Assembly: GCA_002702945.1 (NCBI GenBank)
Contig: PADF01000070.1
Coordinates: forward strand, 1 to 19,399
Reading direction: 5' to 3'
Length of the DNA stretch: 19,399 nucleotides
DNA from: Methanobacteriota archaeon
GTDB lineage: Archaea; Thermoplasmatota; Poseidoniia; Poseidoniales; Poseidoniaceae
The notes below the pieces were generated by a model. That model saw nothing but the letters and a program-made list of their open reading frames with translations, was not told where the DNA came from and did no database searches. Below, piece after piece: positions 13,012-19,399 of the stretch; the stretch's first letter is position 1; each line of letters starts with the position of its first letter. Position numbers and translations under genes: made by a program.

Positions 13012-14127
13012 ATGGCGACAATCAAGGAGCAAATCGAATTGATTCGCGCCGAGATTGATAAAACTCAAAAAAACAAAGCGACTAATGCTCACATTGGTAA
13101 ATTAAAGGCAAAAATCGCACAACTAAAAATCAAAGAAGAAAAGGCACATGCCCATTCTAAAGCCAGTGGTGGCGGCAAGGGTTTTGAGGTCAAAAAATCC
13201 GGTGATGCAACTGTTGCACTTGTCGGTTTTCCATCTGTAGGGAAATCAACATTGATCTCTAAAGTTACCGATGCACATTCTGAGGCAGCGGGTTATGCGT
13301 TTACCACTTTGACATGTATTCCTGGTGTTATGGAGCACCGTGGTGCTAAAATACAGATTTTAGATTTACCAGGTTTGATTAAAGGCGCCGCTGAAGGAAA
13401 GGGGAGAGGTCGAGAAATTCTCAATGTTATTCGTAGCGCAGATATGGTTCTGTATATCGTAGATCCTTTCCAGGATGCACATTTCAATGTATTACATCGT
13501 GAACTTCACAACGCAGGCTTACGTTTGAATGAAACAAGACCTCCTGTCTTTATCAAACGTACTGAACGAGGAGGTATTGATGTACGTACGACTGTTGAAC
13601 AAACCCATCTAACCGAAGAAGAGATGAGCTCAATTATTCGTTCATTTGGTTATACTTCAGCGATTGTTACGCTTAGAAATGATACTACTGCTGAGCAAAT
13701 TGTTGATTGTTTGGCAGAAAATAGAATTTATGAAAAAGCAGTAATTGCGATAAATAAGATAGACATCGCTACAGAAGAAGATTTGGTAAGAGCGACTAAA
13801 TCACTTCCAAGTGACTGGCCAATTATGCGAATATCGGCTTTCAAGGATATTGGTTTAGAAGAATTAAAGGATTTCATTTATGATAATCTTGGATTCATGA
13901 GAGTTTATCTTAAACCACAAGGCCAAGAGGCAGATTTAGAAGAACCTCTAATTGTAAAAGATGATTCAACAGTTCAAAATATCTGTGCAAAGTTACACAG
14001 AGACTTTGTTCGAAAGTTCAGATATGCTAGAGTAAAAGGTCCTAGCGCTAAGTTTGACTGGCAAAGAGTAGGATTGGATCATTTACTAAAAGATGGAGAT
14101 TTACTAACCATTGTTGTAAAGCGTTAA
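13012..14127 (+). CDS. DRG-family GTPase (Obg-HflX superfamily) with TGS domain
   Basis: This 371-residue GTPase belongs to the archaeal/eukaryotic DRG group, thought to act with ribosomes and translation. A basic helical N-terminus (1-55) is followed by the G domain: P-loop GFPSVGKST at 72-80, G2 threonines around TTLT (98-101), G3 DLPG at 118-121, G4 NKID at 248-251 and G5 SA at 275-276. The DRG-specific insert between G3 and G4 (about 165-240, including KRTERGGIDVRTT) is present. The C-terminal TGS domain spans about 296-371 and ends in the usual VGLDHLLKDGDLLTIVVKR pattern. I chose the ATG at 13012 because it gives the normal N-terminus and length; the TTG at 12970 would add 14 unlikely residues. 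Its TAA is interlocked (TTAA) with the stop of the convergent DUF59 gene. Confidence 0.93.
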   Translation: MATIKEQIELIRAEIDKTQKNKATNAHIGKLKAKIAQLKIKEEKAHAHSKASGGGKGFEVKKSGDATVALVGFPSVGKSTLISKVTDAHSEAAGYAFTTLTCIPGVMEHRGAKIQILDLPGLIKGAAEGKGRGREILNVIRSADMVLYIVDPFQDAHFNVLHRELHNAGLRLNETRPPVFIKRTERGGIDVRTTVEQTHLTEEEMSSIIRSFGYTSAIVTLRNDTTAEQIVDCLAENRIYEKAVIAINKIDIATEEDLVRATKSLPSDWPIMRISAFKDIGLEELKDFIYDNLGFMRVYLKPQGQEADLEEPLIVKDDSTVQNICAKLHRDFVRKFRYARVKGPSAKFDWQRVGLDHLLKDGDLLTIVVKR

Positions 14128-14441
14128 TCCCAAATTCCCATATCCATTTTAGCATCTTCACTTGCATGTATTTTTGGATCCCATCTTGGTGTCCAGACAA
14201 GATTTACATGGACGCTGTCCAATCCTTCAGTGGATAATGCTGCTCTATGAGTTGCTGCCATTATTTCAGCAGCTGCTGGACATCCTGGGCTTGTCAATGT
14301 CATGTCAATTTCAGCATGTTGAGCATCATCTTTGGTCTCGATTCTAACATCATAAACAAGTCCTAATTCTACGATAGATAATTCAAGTTCAGGGTCTTCA
14401 ACATCGTCCAATTGCACTAATACTGCTTCTTTATCTACCAT
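14124..14441 (-). CDS. DUF59/MIP18-family Fe-S assembly protein (SufT/PaaD-like), last gene of the suf operon
   Basis: This 105-residue protein is of the MIP18 (DUF59) family, whose members help deliver or mature Fe-S clusters. It has the acidic 'DVEDPELELSIVELGLVYDV' opening (DPE at 16-18), the TSPGCPAA motif with the conserved Cys54, and the C-terminal 'VWTPRWDP...MDMGIWD' typical of PaaD/SufT-like forms. It starts 8 bases after sufE, with GGTGAT placed 3 bases before its ATG, so it is translated from the same mRNA. Its place in the suf operon supports a role as a cluster-delivery or maturation factor. Its stop codon overlaps that of the convergent DRG GTPase. Confidence 0.9.
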   Translation of the reverse strand: MVDKEAVLVQLDDVEDPELELSIVELGLVYDVRIETKDDAQHAEIDMTLTSPGCPAAAEIMAATHRAALSTEGLDSVHVNLVWTPRWDPKIHASEDAKMDMGIWD

Positions 14442-14449
14442 TTTATCAC

Positions 14450-14860
14450 CTACATATTTTGTTCAATTTCTTTCATAACCTTGTCAAACATATTTCTAAA
14501 TCCATTAGACCTACTTGGTGATAAGGAATTTAGAACTCCTAAATCACTAGCAAATTCAGGAGTTAATTCCAATGCTTGTGAAGGTGAAACTTCTCTTAGT
14601 GCAATCGTTAGAATCCCCATCAAACCTTGAACTAATTTAGAATCGGCACCTGCTTTGAATATTATTTTTTCATTATCAATATCGATTTTTACATGAGCCT
14701 CTGATTGACATCCACGGACCCGAGTAGAATCATTCCAATTCTCAATATCAAGGAAGTCAACTTCCTCAGATAATTCAAAAACCATTTCTAATCGTTCCAT
14801 TTTGTCTTCAACTTCTTGAAATTCTTCGATTAAGTCTTGAAGAGTTAGTAACTCACTCAA
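14450..14860 (-). CDS. sufE: SufE, sulfur-transfer partner of SufS
   Basis: This 136-residue protein accepts the persulfide sulfur made by the cysteine desulfurase and passes it to the SufBCD scaffold. The active cysteine is Cys51 in the loop RVRGCQSEAH, as in bacterial SufE. The flanking 'LQDLIEEFQEVEDKMERLEM' helix and the 'LVQGLMGILTIAL' helix follow the family. The start codon is TTG (14860-14858) and overlaps the SufS stop as TTGA, with GGAGAG about 6 bases ahead; no ATG near the expected N-terminus exists. It is in the middle of the suf operon. Confidence 0.93.
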   Translation of the reverse strand: MSELLTLQDLIEEFQEVEDKMERLEMVFELSEEVDFLDIENWNDSTRVRGCQSEAHVKIDIDNEKIIFKAGADSKLVQGLMGILTIALREVSPSQALELTPEFASDLGVLNSLSPSRSNGFRNMFDKVMKEIEQNM

Positions 14861-16044
14861 GCGAATCTCTCCAAAATTTCTTTCAGTTGCTTGACAAAGG
14901 CCTCGGCCTCTTCACGAGTATTATAGAAATACAGAGAAGCCCTAACAGTACCTGTAATCTTCAATCTTTCAAGCAGTGGTTGCGCACAATGATGACCTGT
15001 CCTAACTGCGAAACCACGAGCATCTAGAAGGTGAGCGAGATCTTCACTGTTCATTGTTGGATGGAGGAAAGAAACAACAGCGGCATCATTATCGTCATGC
15101 CTTCCATAAACAGTCATTCCTAACGAACGCAATTGTTCAGAAAGCCATCTTGCAATTTCAAGAAGTCTTTTGTGTTCAGATTCGAAATCAATATCCTGCA
15201 TCCAGTGAAGTGCTGCATTCCATCCAATTGCTTCAGCGATTTTTGGTGTTCCAGCTTCGAACTTATGCTCATTACTTTGGTAAGTTGAACCATGAATTGA
15301 TACAGTTTCAATCATGTCTCCACCTCCCATGAATGGTTGCATCTGTTCAAAGACATCATTGGCTACAAGAAGCGCACCAATTCCAGTAGGTCCACACATT
15401 TTATGTGCAGAGAATGCCATAAAATCAGCACCTAAGGATTTGAAATCGATCGACTGATGTGGAGCACTTTGTGCAGCATCTAGGAGAACTTTAGCACCAT
15501 TTTGTTTAGATAAAGAAATTATATCTTCAATTGGGTTACAGACTCCAAGTACATTGGAAATGTGAACTACGCAAACTAATTTAGCGCCATCCAAAGAAGC
15601 CTCAAAAATTTCCATATCCAGTGTTAAATCTTGCTGAACGGGTACATATCTCAATTCAATATTCATTTCCTTTGCTAGCATCTGCCAAGGTACAATATCT
15701 GAATGATGCTCCATTTCAGTAAGTACGATAGCATCTCCTGGAGATAGATTTGCTCTACCCCATGCATGAGCGACTAAATTGATGGCCTCGGTAGTCCCGC
15801 CTGTGATTATTACTTTATCCGAATTGTAGATTTTCTTCAGAGATTCCCTACAAGCCTCATATCCATCGGTTGCTTCACCTGCAAGAGTATGTACTGCACG
15901 GTGAACATTAGCATTTGAGTTGGAATAGTAATCATTCATTGCGTCAATAACAACTTGCGGCTTTTGTGTTGTTGCGGCATTGTCCAAGTAGACCAATGGG
16001 TGGCCATTCACCATTCTCTGTAGTATTGGAAACTGATCACGCAT
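14857..16044 (-). CDS. sufS: SufS, group II cysteine desulfurase
   Basis: This 395-residue PLP enzyme removes sulfur from L-cysteine to give alanine and an enzyme-bound persulfide. Diagnostic parts are LDNAATTQKP at 20-29, the 'TGGTTEAINLVAHAWG' block at 81-96, EMEHHSD at 110-116, the Schiff-base lysine Lys215 in FSAHKMCGPTG, and the persulfide cysteine Cys353 in RTGHHCAQP. The short active-site loop and the RTGHHCAQP phrase are those of the SufS/CsdA group rather than IscS. Its ATG lies 4 bases after sufD, preceded by GGGGTGA, and its stop overlaps the sufE start, which fits coupled translation with its SufE partner. Confidence 0.96.
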   Translation of the reverse strand: MRDQFPILQRMVNGHPLVYLDNAATTQKPQVVIDAMNDYYSNSNANVHRAVHTLAGEATDGYEACRESLKKIYNSDKVIITGGTTEAINLVAHAWGRANLSPGDAIVLTEMEHHSDIVPWQMLAKEMNIELRYVPVQQDLTLDMEIFEASLDGAKLVCVVHISNVLGVCNPIEDIISLSKQNGAKVLLDAAQSAPHQSIDFKSLGADFMAFSAHKMCGPTGIGALLVANDVFEQMQPFMGGGDMIETVSIHGSTYQSNEHKFEAGTPKIAEAIGWNAALHWMQDIDFESEHKRLLEIARWLSEQLRSLGMTVYGRHDDNDAAVVSFLHPTMNSEDLAHLLDARGFAVRTGHHCAQPLLERLKITGTVRASLYFYNTREEAEAFVKQLKEILERFA

Positions 16045-16048
16045 TTTT

Positions 16049-17089
16049 TCACCCCATTATTTCACATTCAAGGTAAATTTTGAGTCTAGCCTTGAGGTCT
16101 TCAGAGATTATTTTATTTTTTATTGAAGAAAAGGTATTGACTAGAAATCCTTCGACAATCAGTGCTTCTGATTGTTCGTTAGATAAGCCTCGAGATTGAA
16201 GGTAATGCATCTGTTCTTTGTCGACAGGTGCGCTGGCTGCTCCATGAGTTGCAGTTACTTCATCAGAGAGAACTTCAAGTTCAGGAATTGCGTCGGCTCT
16301 CGCCTTTTCTGAAAGTAACAGGTTGTGGAAAACTTGAGCAGCATTTGAATGATTAGCATCATCAGAAATGAACAATTGTCCAGTTCCAATAGAATGACTC
16401 TTATCTCCACAAGCCGCATTCATGATGAGGGATGAGTCGGTATACTTCACTAGATGATTGATTTCCATATGGTGGTCATCATGTCTAGCATCTATCCCAT
16501 AAACAGCAACTGCTTGATTCAATGAAGAATTATTTTCTGCGAGTGTAGTTCGAATATCGGTTTTATTTCTCAATCCTCCAATCGATAATTCGGCGTATTC
16601 AAGAGTTGAGTCTCGGTGAACATTCCAATCTTCACATCTCAGAAGTTTAGAATTTGAATCTAATTCATTTACAAATCCGTATCCGATTTTAGAATTTTTA
16701 TCAATAGTTCCAGTAATATGTAGACCTGTCCAATCCCCCTCTCCTGAAAGGTGAACTATAATCGTAGCTTCACCTTTACACTTCAGATTTAAGTGACCGA
16801 TATTGGTTTCTCCAGAAGGAAAAAGATTGATATTCACTGTTTGTCCACTGCCATCGATTTCAATTTGTGTCATTCCATTATAGCATTCTGAAATGAAAAC
16901 TCTCGATATTTCTGATAAATCTTCCATTTTTCTATTCGAATCATGAAACTTACAGTCACCTTGTACATCAACATTTAGCGGACTACATTCTGGGATAGTG
17001 TCTACCTTGGAAGGATGTATTCTTTTCCAGGGAGTATATCGCCATAAATGTGTAGAGCGTGAAGGAATTTCCATATCCAAGTAGGTCAT
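16049..17089 (-). CDS. sufD: SufD, Fe-S scaffold subunit
   Basis: This 346-residue protein is the SufD partner of SufB in the SufBC2D scaffold, on which Fe-S clusters are built. The N-terminus carries '[13 protein letters not shown]', the middle is a right-handed beta-helix with many short polar strands, and the C-terminal block '[18 protein letters not shown]' to '[21 protein letters not shown]' is diagnostic. His282 corresponds by alignment by eye to the His360 of E. coli SufD that is implicated in cluster assembly. It is shorter than E. coli SufD (about 420). Its ATG overlaps the sufB stop by 4 bases (ATGA), with GGAGGG upstream. Confidence 0.93.
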   Translation of the reverse strand: MTYLDMEIPSRSTHLWRYTPWKRIHPSKVDTIPECSPLNVDVQGDCKFHDSNRKMEDLSEISRVFISECYNGMTQIEIDGSGQTVNINLFPSGETNIGHLNLKCKGEATIIVHLSGEGDWTGLHITGTIDKNSKIGYGFVNELDSNSKLLRCEDWNVHRDSTLEYAELSIGGLRNKTDIRTTLAENNSSLNQAVAVYGIDARHDDHHMEINHLVKYTDSSLIMNAACGDKSHSIGTGQLFISDDANHSNAAQVFHNLLLSEKARADAIPELEVLSDEVTATHGAASAPVDKEQMHYLQSRGLSNEQSEALIVEGFLVNTFSSIKNKIISEDLKARLKIYLECEIMG

Positions 17090-18492
17090 CCAATTGCACC
17101 CTCCATCTCTAACTCCAGTAATTTGTTCAGTTCAACAGCATATTCCATTGGGAGTTCTCGAGTGAACGGTTCAAAGAAACCGTTAACGATCATACCCATT
17201 GCTTCTTCTTCACTAAATCCTCGACTCATAAGATAGAATAGTTGCTCACTAGAAATCTTTGAGACGCTAGCCTCATGTTCTAAATCAGCGGTTGGATTTC
17301 CTACTTCCATGGTAGGGTAAGTATCAGAGCGAGAGTCTTCGTCAAGCATCAAAGCGTCACAAACTACCTTTGATCTACATCCTTCAGCTTTTGGAGAAAC
17401 TTGTAACATACCTCTGTAAGATGAACGACCTCCATTTTTAGAGATTGATTTAGATAAGATATTGGAGGTTGTTCTAGGTGCTAAATGATGTACTTTAGCA
17501 CCAGCATCTTGGTGTTGCCCTTCTCCAGCATAAGCAACTGAAATGACTTCTGCATGCGCACCTTCACCCTTTAGAATTACAGCAGGGTACTTCATTGTCA
17601 ATTTAGAACCAATGTTGCCATCAACCCATTCGATAACTGAATTCGAATGAGCAATTCCTCTCTTGGTAACAAGATTGTAGACATTTGCTGACCAATTTTG
17701 AACGGTTGAATATCTGATTTTAGCATTATCCATGGCAATTAATTCAACAACGGCAGAATGTAAAGAGTCTGTCGAATATGTTGGAGCAGTGCACCCTTCG
17801 ACGTAGTGGATACTACTTCCTTCATCTGCAATAATCAAGGTTCTTTCAAATTGTCCCATATTTTTTGCATTGATTCTAAAGTAGGCTTGAACAGGCATTT
17901 CAACGTGTACATTCTTAGGCACATAAATGAAAGAACCGCCAGACCAAACCGCAGTATTTAGTGCAGCGAACTTATTATCGGTATATGGAACTACACTACA
18001 GAAATATTTCTTGACAATTTCAGGATGTTCTTTTAGACCTGTATCCATGTCGAAGAATAAAACTCCTTGCTCTTCTAAGTCTTCACGAATTGAGTGATAA
18101 ACTGCTTCTGATTCATATTGTGCAGTCACCCCTCCTAGCCATTTTTGTTCTGCTTCAGGAATTCCTAACCTGTCAAAGGTATTTTTGATATCATCAGGTA
18201 CATCATCCCAATCTTTTTCTGTTTGCTCAGAAGATCGGAGGAAGTATGTCACATTATCAAAATCAATACTTTCCAACATTCCACAGTTTCCCCAATCAGG
18301 CATTGGCCTAGATATGAAGTGATGATATGCTTTGACTCTAATCTCAGTCATCCATTCTGGCTCGTTCTTTAGAGCAGAGATATCTCTAACAACCTGCTCT
18401 GAAAGTCCTTTATCAAATCTAATTGTTGCATTTTCTGGATCGTGGAATCCATATTGGTAATCGCCTACTGCGTCATATGCTTGTTCACTCAT
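17086..18492 (-). CDS. sufB: SufB, Fe-S cluster scaffold protein
   Basis: This 468-residue core scaffold subunit receives sulfur and assembles clusters with SufC and SufD. The typical N-terminal '[18 protein letters not shown]' is at 42-59, and the beta-helix core includes '[20 protein letters not shown]' (183-202). The C-terminal section holds VVCDALML with Cys378 (by eye equivalent to E. coli Cys405, the sulfur acceptor) and [10 protein letters not shown] with His406/Glu407 (equivalent to His433/Glu434). I chose the ATG at 18492 because GGAGG lies 7 bases before it and the codon overlaps the sufC stop by one base (TAATG); a TTG six codons upstream is less likely. The first two-thirds of the residues are strongly family-like with no gap. 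Confidence 0.96.
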   Translation of the reverse strand: MSEQAYDAVGDYQYGFHDPENATIRFDKGLSEQVVRDISALKNEPEWMTEIRVKAYHHFISRPMPDWGNCGMLESIDFDNVTYFLRSSEQTEKDWDDVPDDIKNTFDRLGIPEAEQKWLGGVTAQYESEAVYHSIREDLEEQGVLFFDMDTGLKEHPEIVKKYFCSVVPYTDNKFAALNTAVWSGGSFIYVPKNVHVEMPVQAYFRINAKNMGQFERTLIIADEGSSIHYVEGCTAPTYSTDSLHSAVVELIAMDNAKIRYSTVQNWSANVYNLVTKRGIAHSNSVIEWVDGNIGSKLTMKYPAVILKGEGAHAEVISVAYAGEGQHQDAGAKVHHLAPRTTSNILSKSISKNGGRSSYRGMLQVSPKAEGCRSKVVCDALMLDEDSRSDTYPTMEVGNPTADLEHEASVSKISSEQLFYLMSRGFSEEEAMGMIVNGFFEPFTRELPMEYAVELNKLLELEMEGAIG

Positions 18493-19226
18493 TAAATCGC
18501 CTCCAACCAATCATAGCCTTTGTCTTCAAGTTTCAGTGCCAATTCAGGTCCTCCCGTTTTGACAATTTTACCGTCTATCATAGCATGAACATAATCAGGT
18601 TTAACCAAGTCAAGAAGTCTTTGATAGTGAGTAATCACTAAACATCCAGCCTCTTTGGCGATTTCATTTATTCCCTTGGAAACAACTCTTAAGGCGTCAA
18701 TATCTAATCCTGAATCAGTCTCGTCCAGTAGTGCTAACTGCGGTTTCAATAGTAGCATTTGCAATGTTTCGAGTCTTTTCTTTTCACCACCACTAAATCC
18801 ATCATTAACGTATCTTGACAAGAATGATTTATCCATATCAAGTTGAGTCATGGCGCCAGTCAACTCCTTTCGAAATTCTCTGGCTTTCAACTGTTCGTCT
18901 CTAATCGATGATACCGACTTTTTGAGGAAGTTGCCGACTTGAACGCCAGGAATTGATGGTGGGTATTGGAAAGAAAGGAACATACCAGAACGAGCTCTTT
19001 CATGCACTTCGTAATCTTCGAGAGGCTTTCCTAGAAAAGTTACGCTACCAGAAGTGATTTCATATGCGGGGTGGCCCATTATTGCATTAGCCAATGTAGA
19101 CTTTCCAGCACCATTCCGGCCCATAACTGCGTGAATCTCGCCCTTGTTGATGGTCATAGAGAGACCATTTATGATGGCTTTTCCGCCAACAGATATATGC
19201 AAATCTTCGATTCGAAGTACTTCCAT
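18492..19226 (-). CDS. sufC: SufC, Fe-S assembly ATPase of the ABC superfamily
   Basis: This 244-residue cytosolic ATPase binds SufB and SufD and powers cluster assembly. Walker A is GRNGAGKST (36-44), the Q-loop is in FLSFQYP (83-89), the ABC signature FSGGEKKR is at 144-151, Walker B LALLDE at 164-169 with the D-loop SGLD just after, and the switch histidine is His200 in ITHYQRLL. The [11 protein letters not shown] phrase is diagnostic of SufC rather than transporter ATPases. It is the first gene of the suf operon, with a 45-60 base leader, a GGGGAGAG motif before the ATG, a TATA-like box near 19296 and an inverted repeat just upstream of that box. Confidence 0.96.
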   Translation of the reverse strand: MEVLRIEDLHISVGGKAIINGLSMTINKGEIHAVMGRNGAGKSTLANAIMGHPAYEITSGSVTFLGKPLEDYEVHERARSGMFLSFQYPPSIPGVQVGNFLKKSVSSIRDEQLKAREFRKELTGAMTQLDMDKSFLSRYVNDGFSGGEKKRLETLQMLLLKPQLALLDETDSGLDIDALRVVSKGINEIAKEAGCLVITHYQRLLDLVKPDYVHAMIDGKIVKTGGPELALKLEDKGYDWLEAI

Positions 19227-19292
19227 TTCTCTCTCCCCTCACAGACAACCTCACATTTCTCCTTTATGAAGTGGTGTAAAGAATTGTCTCGC

Positions 19293-19299
19293 AGTATAG
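19293..19299 (-). promoter_or_regulatory. Candidate TATA box of the suf operon
   Basis: On the minus strand the sequence CTATACT lies about 70 bases ahead of the sufC ATG. It would give a transcript with a leader of roughly 45 bases, consistent with the Shine-Dalgarno-like GGGGAGAG at sufC. An A-rich stretch from the adjacent dyad lies where a BRE would be expected. Confidence 0.35.
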
Positions 19300-19302
19300 C
19301 GT

Positions 19303-19320
19303 TTTTAGGGTAACCTAAAA
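19303..19320 (+). promoter_or_regulatory. Perfect 7-bp inverted repeat upstream of suf; DtxR/IdeR-like operator candidate
   Basis: The sequence TTTTAGGGTAACCTAAAA is a perfect dyad: arms TTTTAGG and CCTAAAA around a GTAA centre. The TTAGG-N4-CCTAA core resembles the operators of DtxR/IdeR-type metal-dependent repressors, which respond to iron or manganese in bacteria and in archaea. It sits 3 bases upstream of the candidate suf TATA box, in the 146-base divergent region between sufC and a possible plus-strand gene at 19373. A regulator bound here could overlap the TFB contact site and so control the suf operon by iron. No regulator gene is visible in this window. As RNA it could only form a short 7-bp hairpin without a poly-U tail, so a terminator is unlikely. 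Confidence 0.5.
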
Positions 19321-19372
19321 TTGTTTTTTAGCTAGTAAAAGCATTCAAAAAATACCCTATCCACCCCTGTCT

Positions 19373-19399
19373 ATGACCGACGACGATTTAGTGGCTAAG
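19373..19399 (+). CDS. Possible start of a plus-strand gene, cut by the window edge
   Basis: An ATG at 19373 begins MTDDDLVAK and the frame is open to the end of the window. An AT-rich stretch (AAAAAATAC, about 19345-19353) lies 20-28 bases ahead, where a TATA box of a leaderless transcript would be. With only nine codons no product can be named. If real it is divergent from sufC and shares the dyad region with the suf operon. Confidence 0.35.

Noticed and set aside
18493..18510. TTG start adding six residues to SufB
   Set aside because: The extra codons contain the GGAGG ribosome-binding motif for the ATG at 18492, which is therefore the likely start.

Overview
The window looks like a piece of a low-GC archaeal chromosome, most likely a marine planktonic euryarchaeon of the Marine Group II / Poseidoniales type (inference; no rRNA is present to prove it). 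The archaeal signals are a CDP-alcohol phosphatidyltransferase of the archaetidylserine-synthase kind, a DRG-type GTPase with a TGS domain, an archaeal-type NMN adenylyltransferase, a COG2108-type radical SAM protein, a secreted protein ending in a PGF-CTERM sorting tail, and TATA-like boxes 24-31 bases ahead of several start codons (leaderless or nearly leaderless mRNAs). Shine-Dalgarno motifs (GGAGG, GGTGA) appear mainly at genes inside operons. GrpE and a full SUF set show the bacterial-type gene content common in such mesophilic archaea.

Layout. 1-1015: two divergent CBS-type proteins (the first cut by the window edge) and a small two-helix membrane protein. 1008-3419: an extended SDR reductase and a GH1 beta-glycosidase with an N-terminal membrane anchor, both on the minus strand. 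3509-7847: a 49-residue single-helix protein, a PGF-CTERM surface protein, an archaetidylserine synthase-like enzyme, and an 856-residue membrane enzyme resembling the eukaryotic GPI ethanolamine-phosphate transferases. 7919-9742: a radical SAM protein and PdxT. 9832-11561: a class V aminotransferase translationally coupled to NadM. 11562-12849: GrpE and an unrecognised protein. 13012-14127: DRG GTPase. 14124-19226: a tightly packed minus-strand operon sufC-sufB-sufD-sufS-sufE-DUF59 (a whole Fe-S cluster assembly machine). 19373-19399: the possible start of a plus-strand gene.

Most notable: (1) a PGF-CTERM substrate, an archaetidylserine synthase and an ethanolamine-phosphate transferase-like enzyme lie side by side. 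Archaeosortase-dependent lipid anchoring is known in haloarchaea to depend on archaetidylethanolamine synthesis, so these three neighbours could belong to a GPI-like protein-anchoring pathway (hypothesis). (2) An 18-bp perfect dyad of the TTAGG-N4-CCTAA type sits just upstream of the suf promoter and looks like a DtxR/IdeR-family metal-regulator operator. (3) All five convergent gene pairs meet stop codon to stop codon (0 nt apart, or overlapping by 4 or 8 nt), leaving no room for intergenic terminators.

No intergenic gap exceeds about 165 bases. I saw no tRNA, rRNA, CRISPR array, insertion sequence or integrase.
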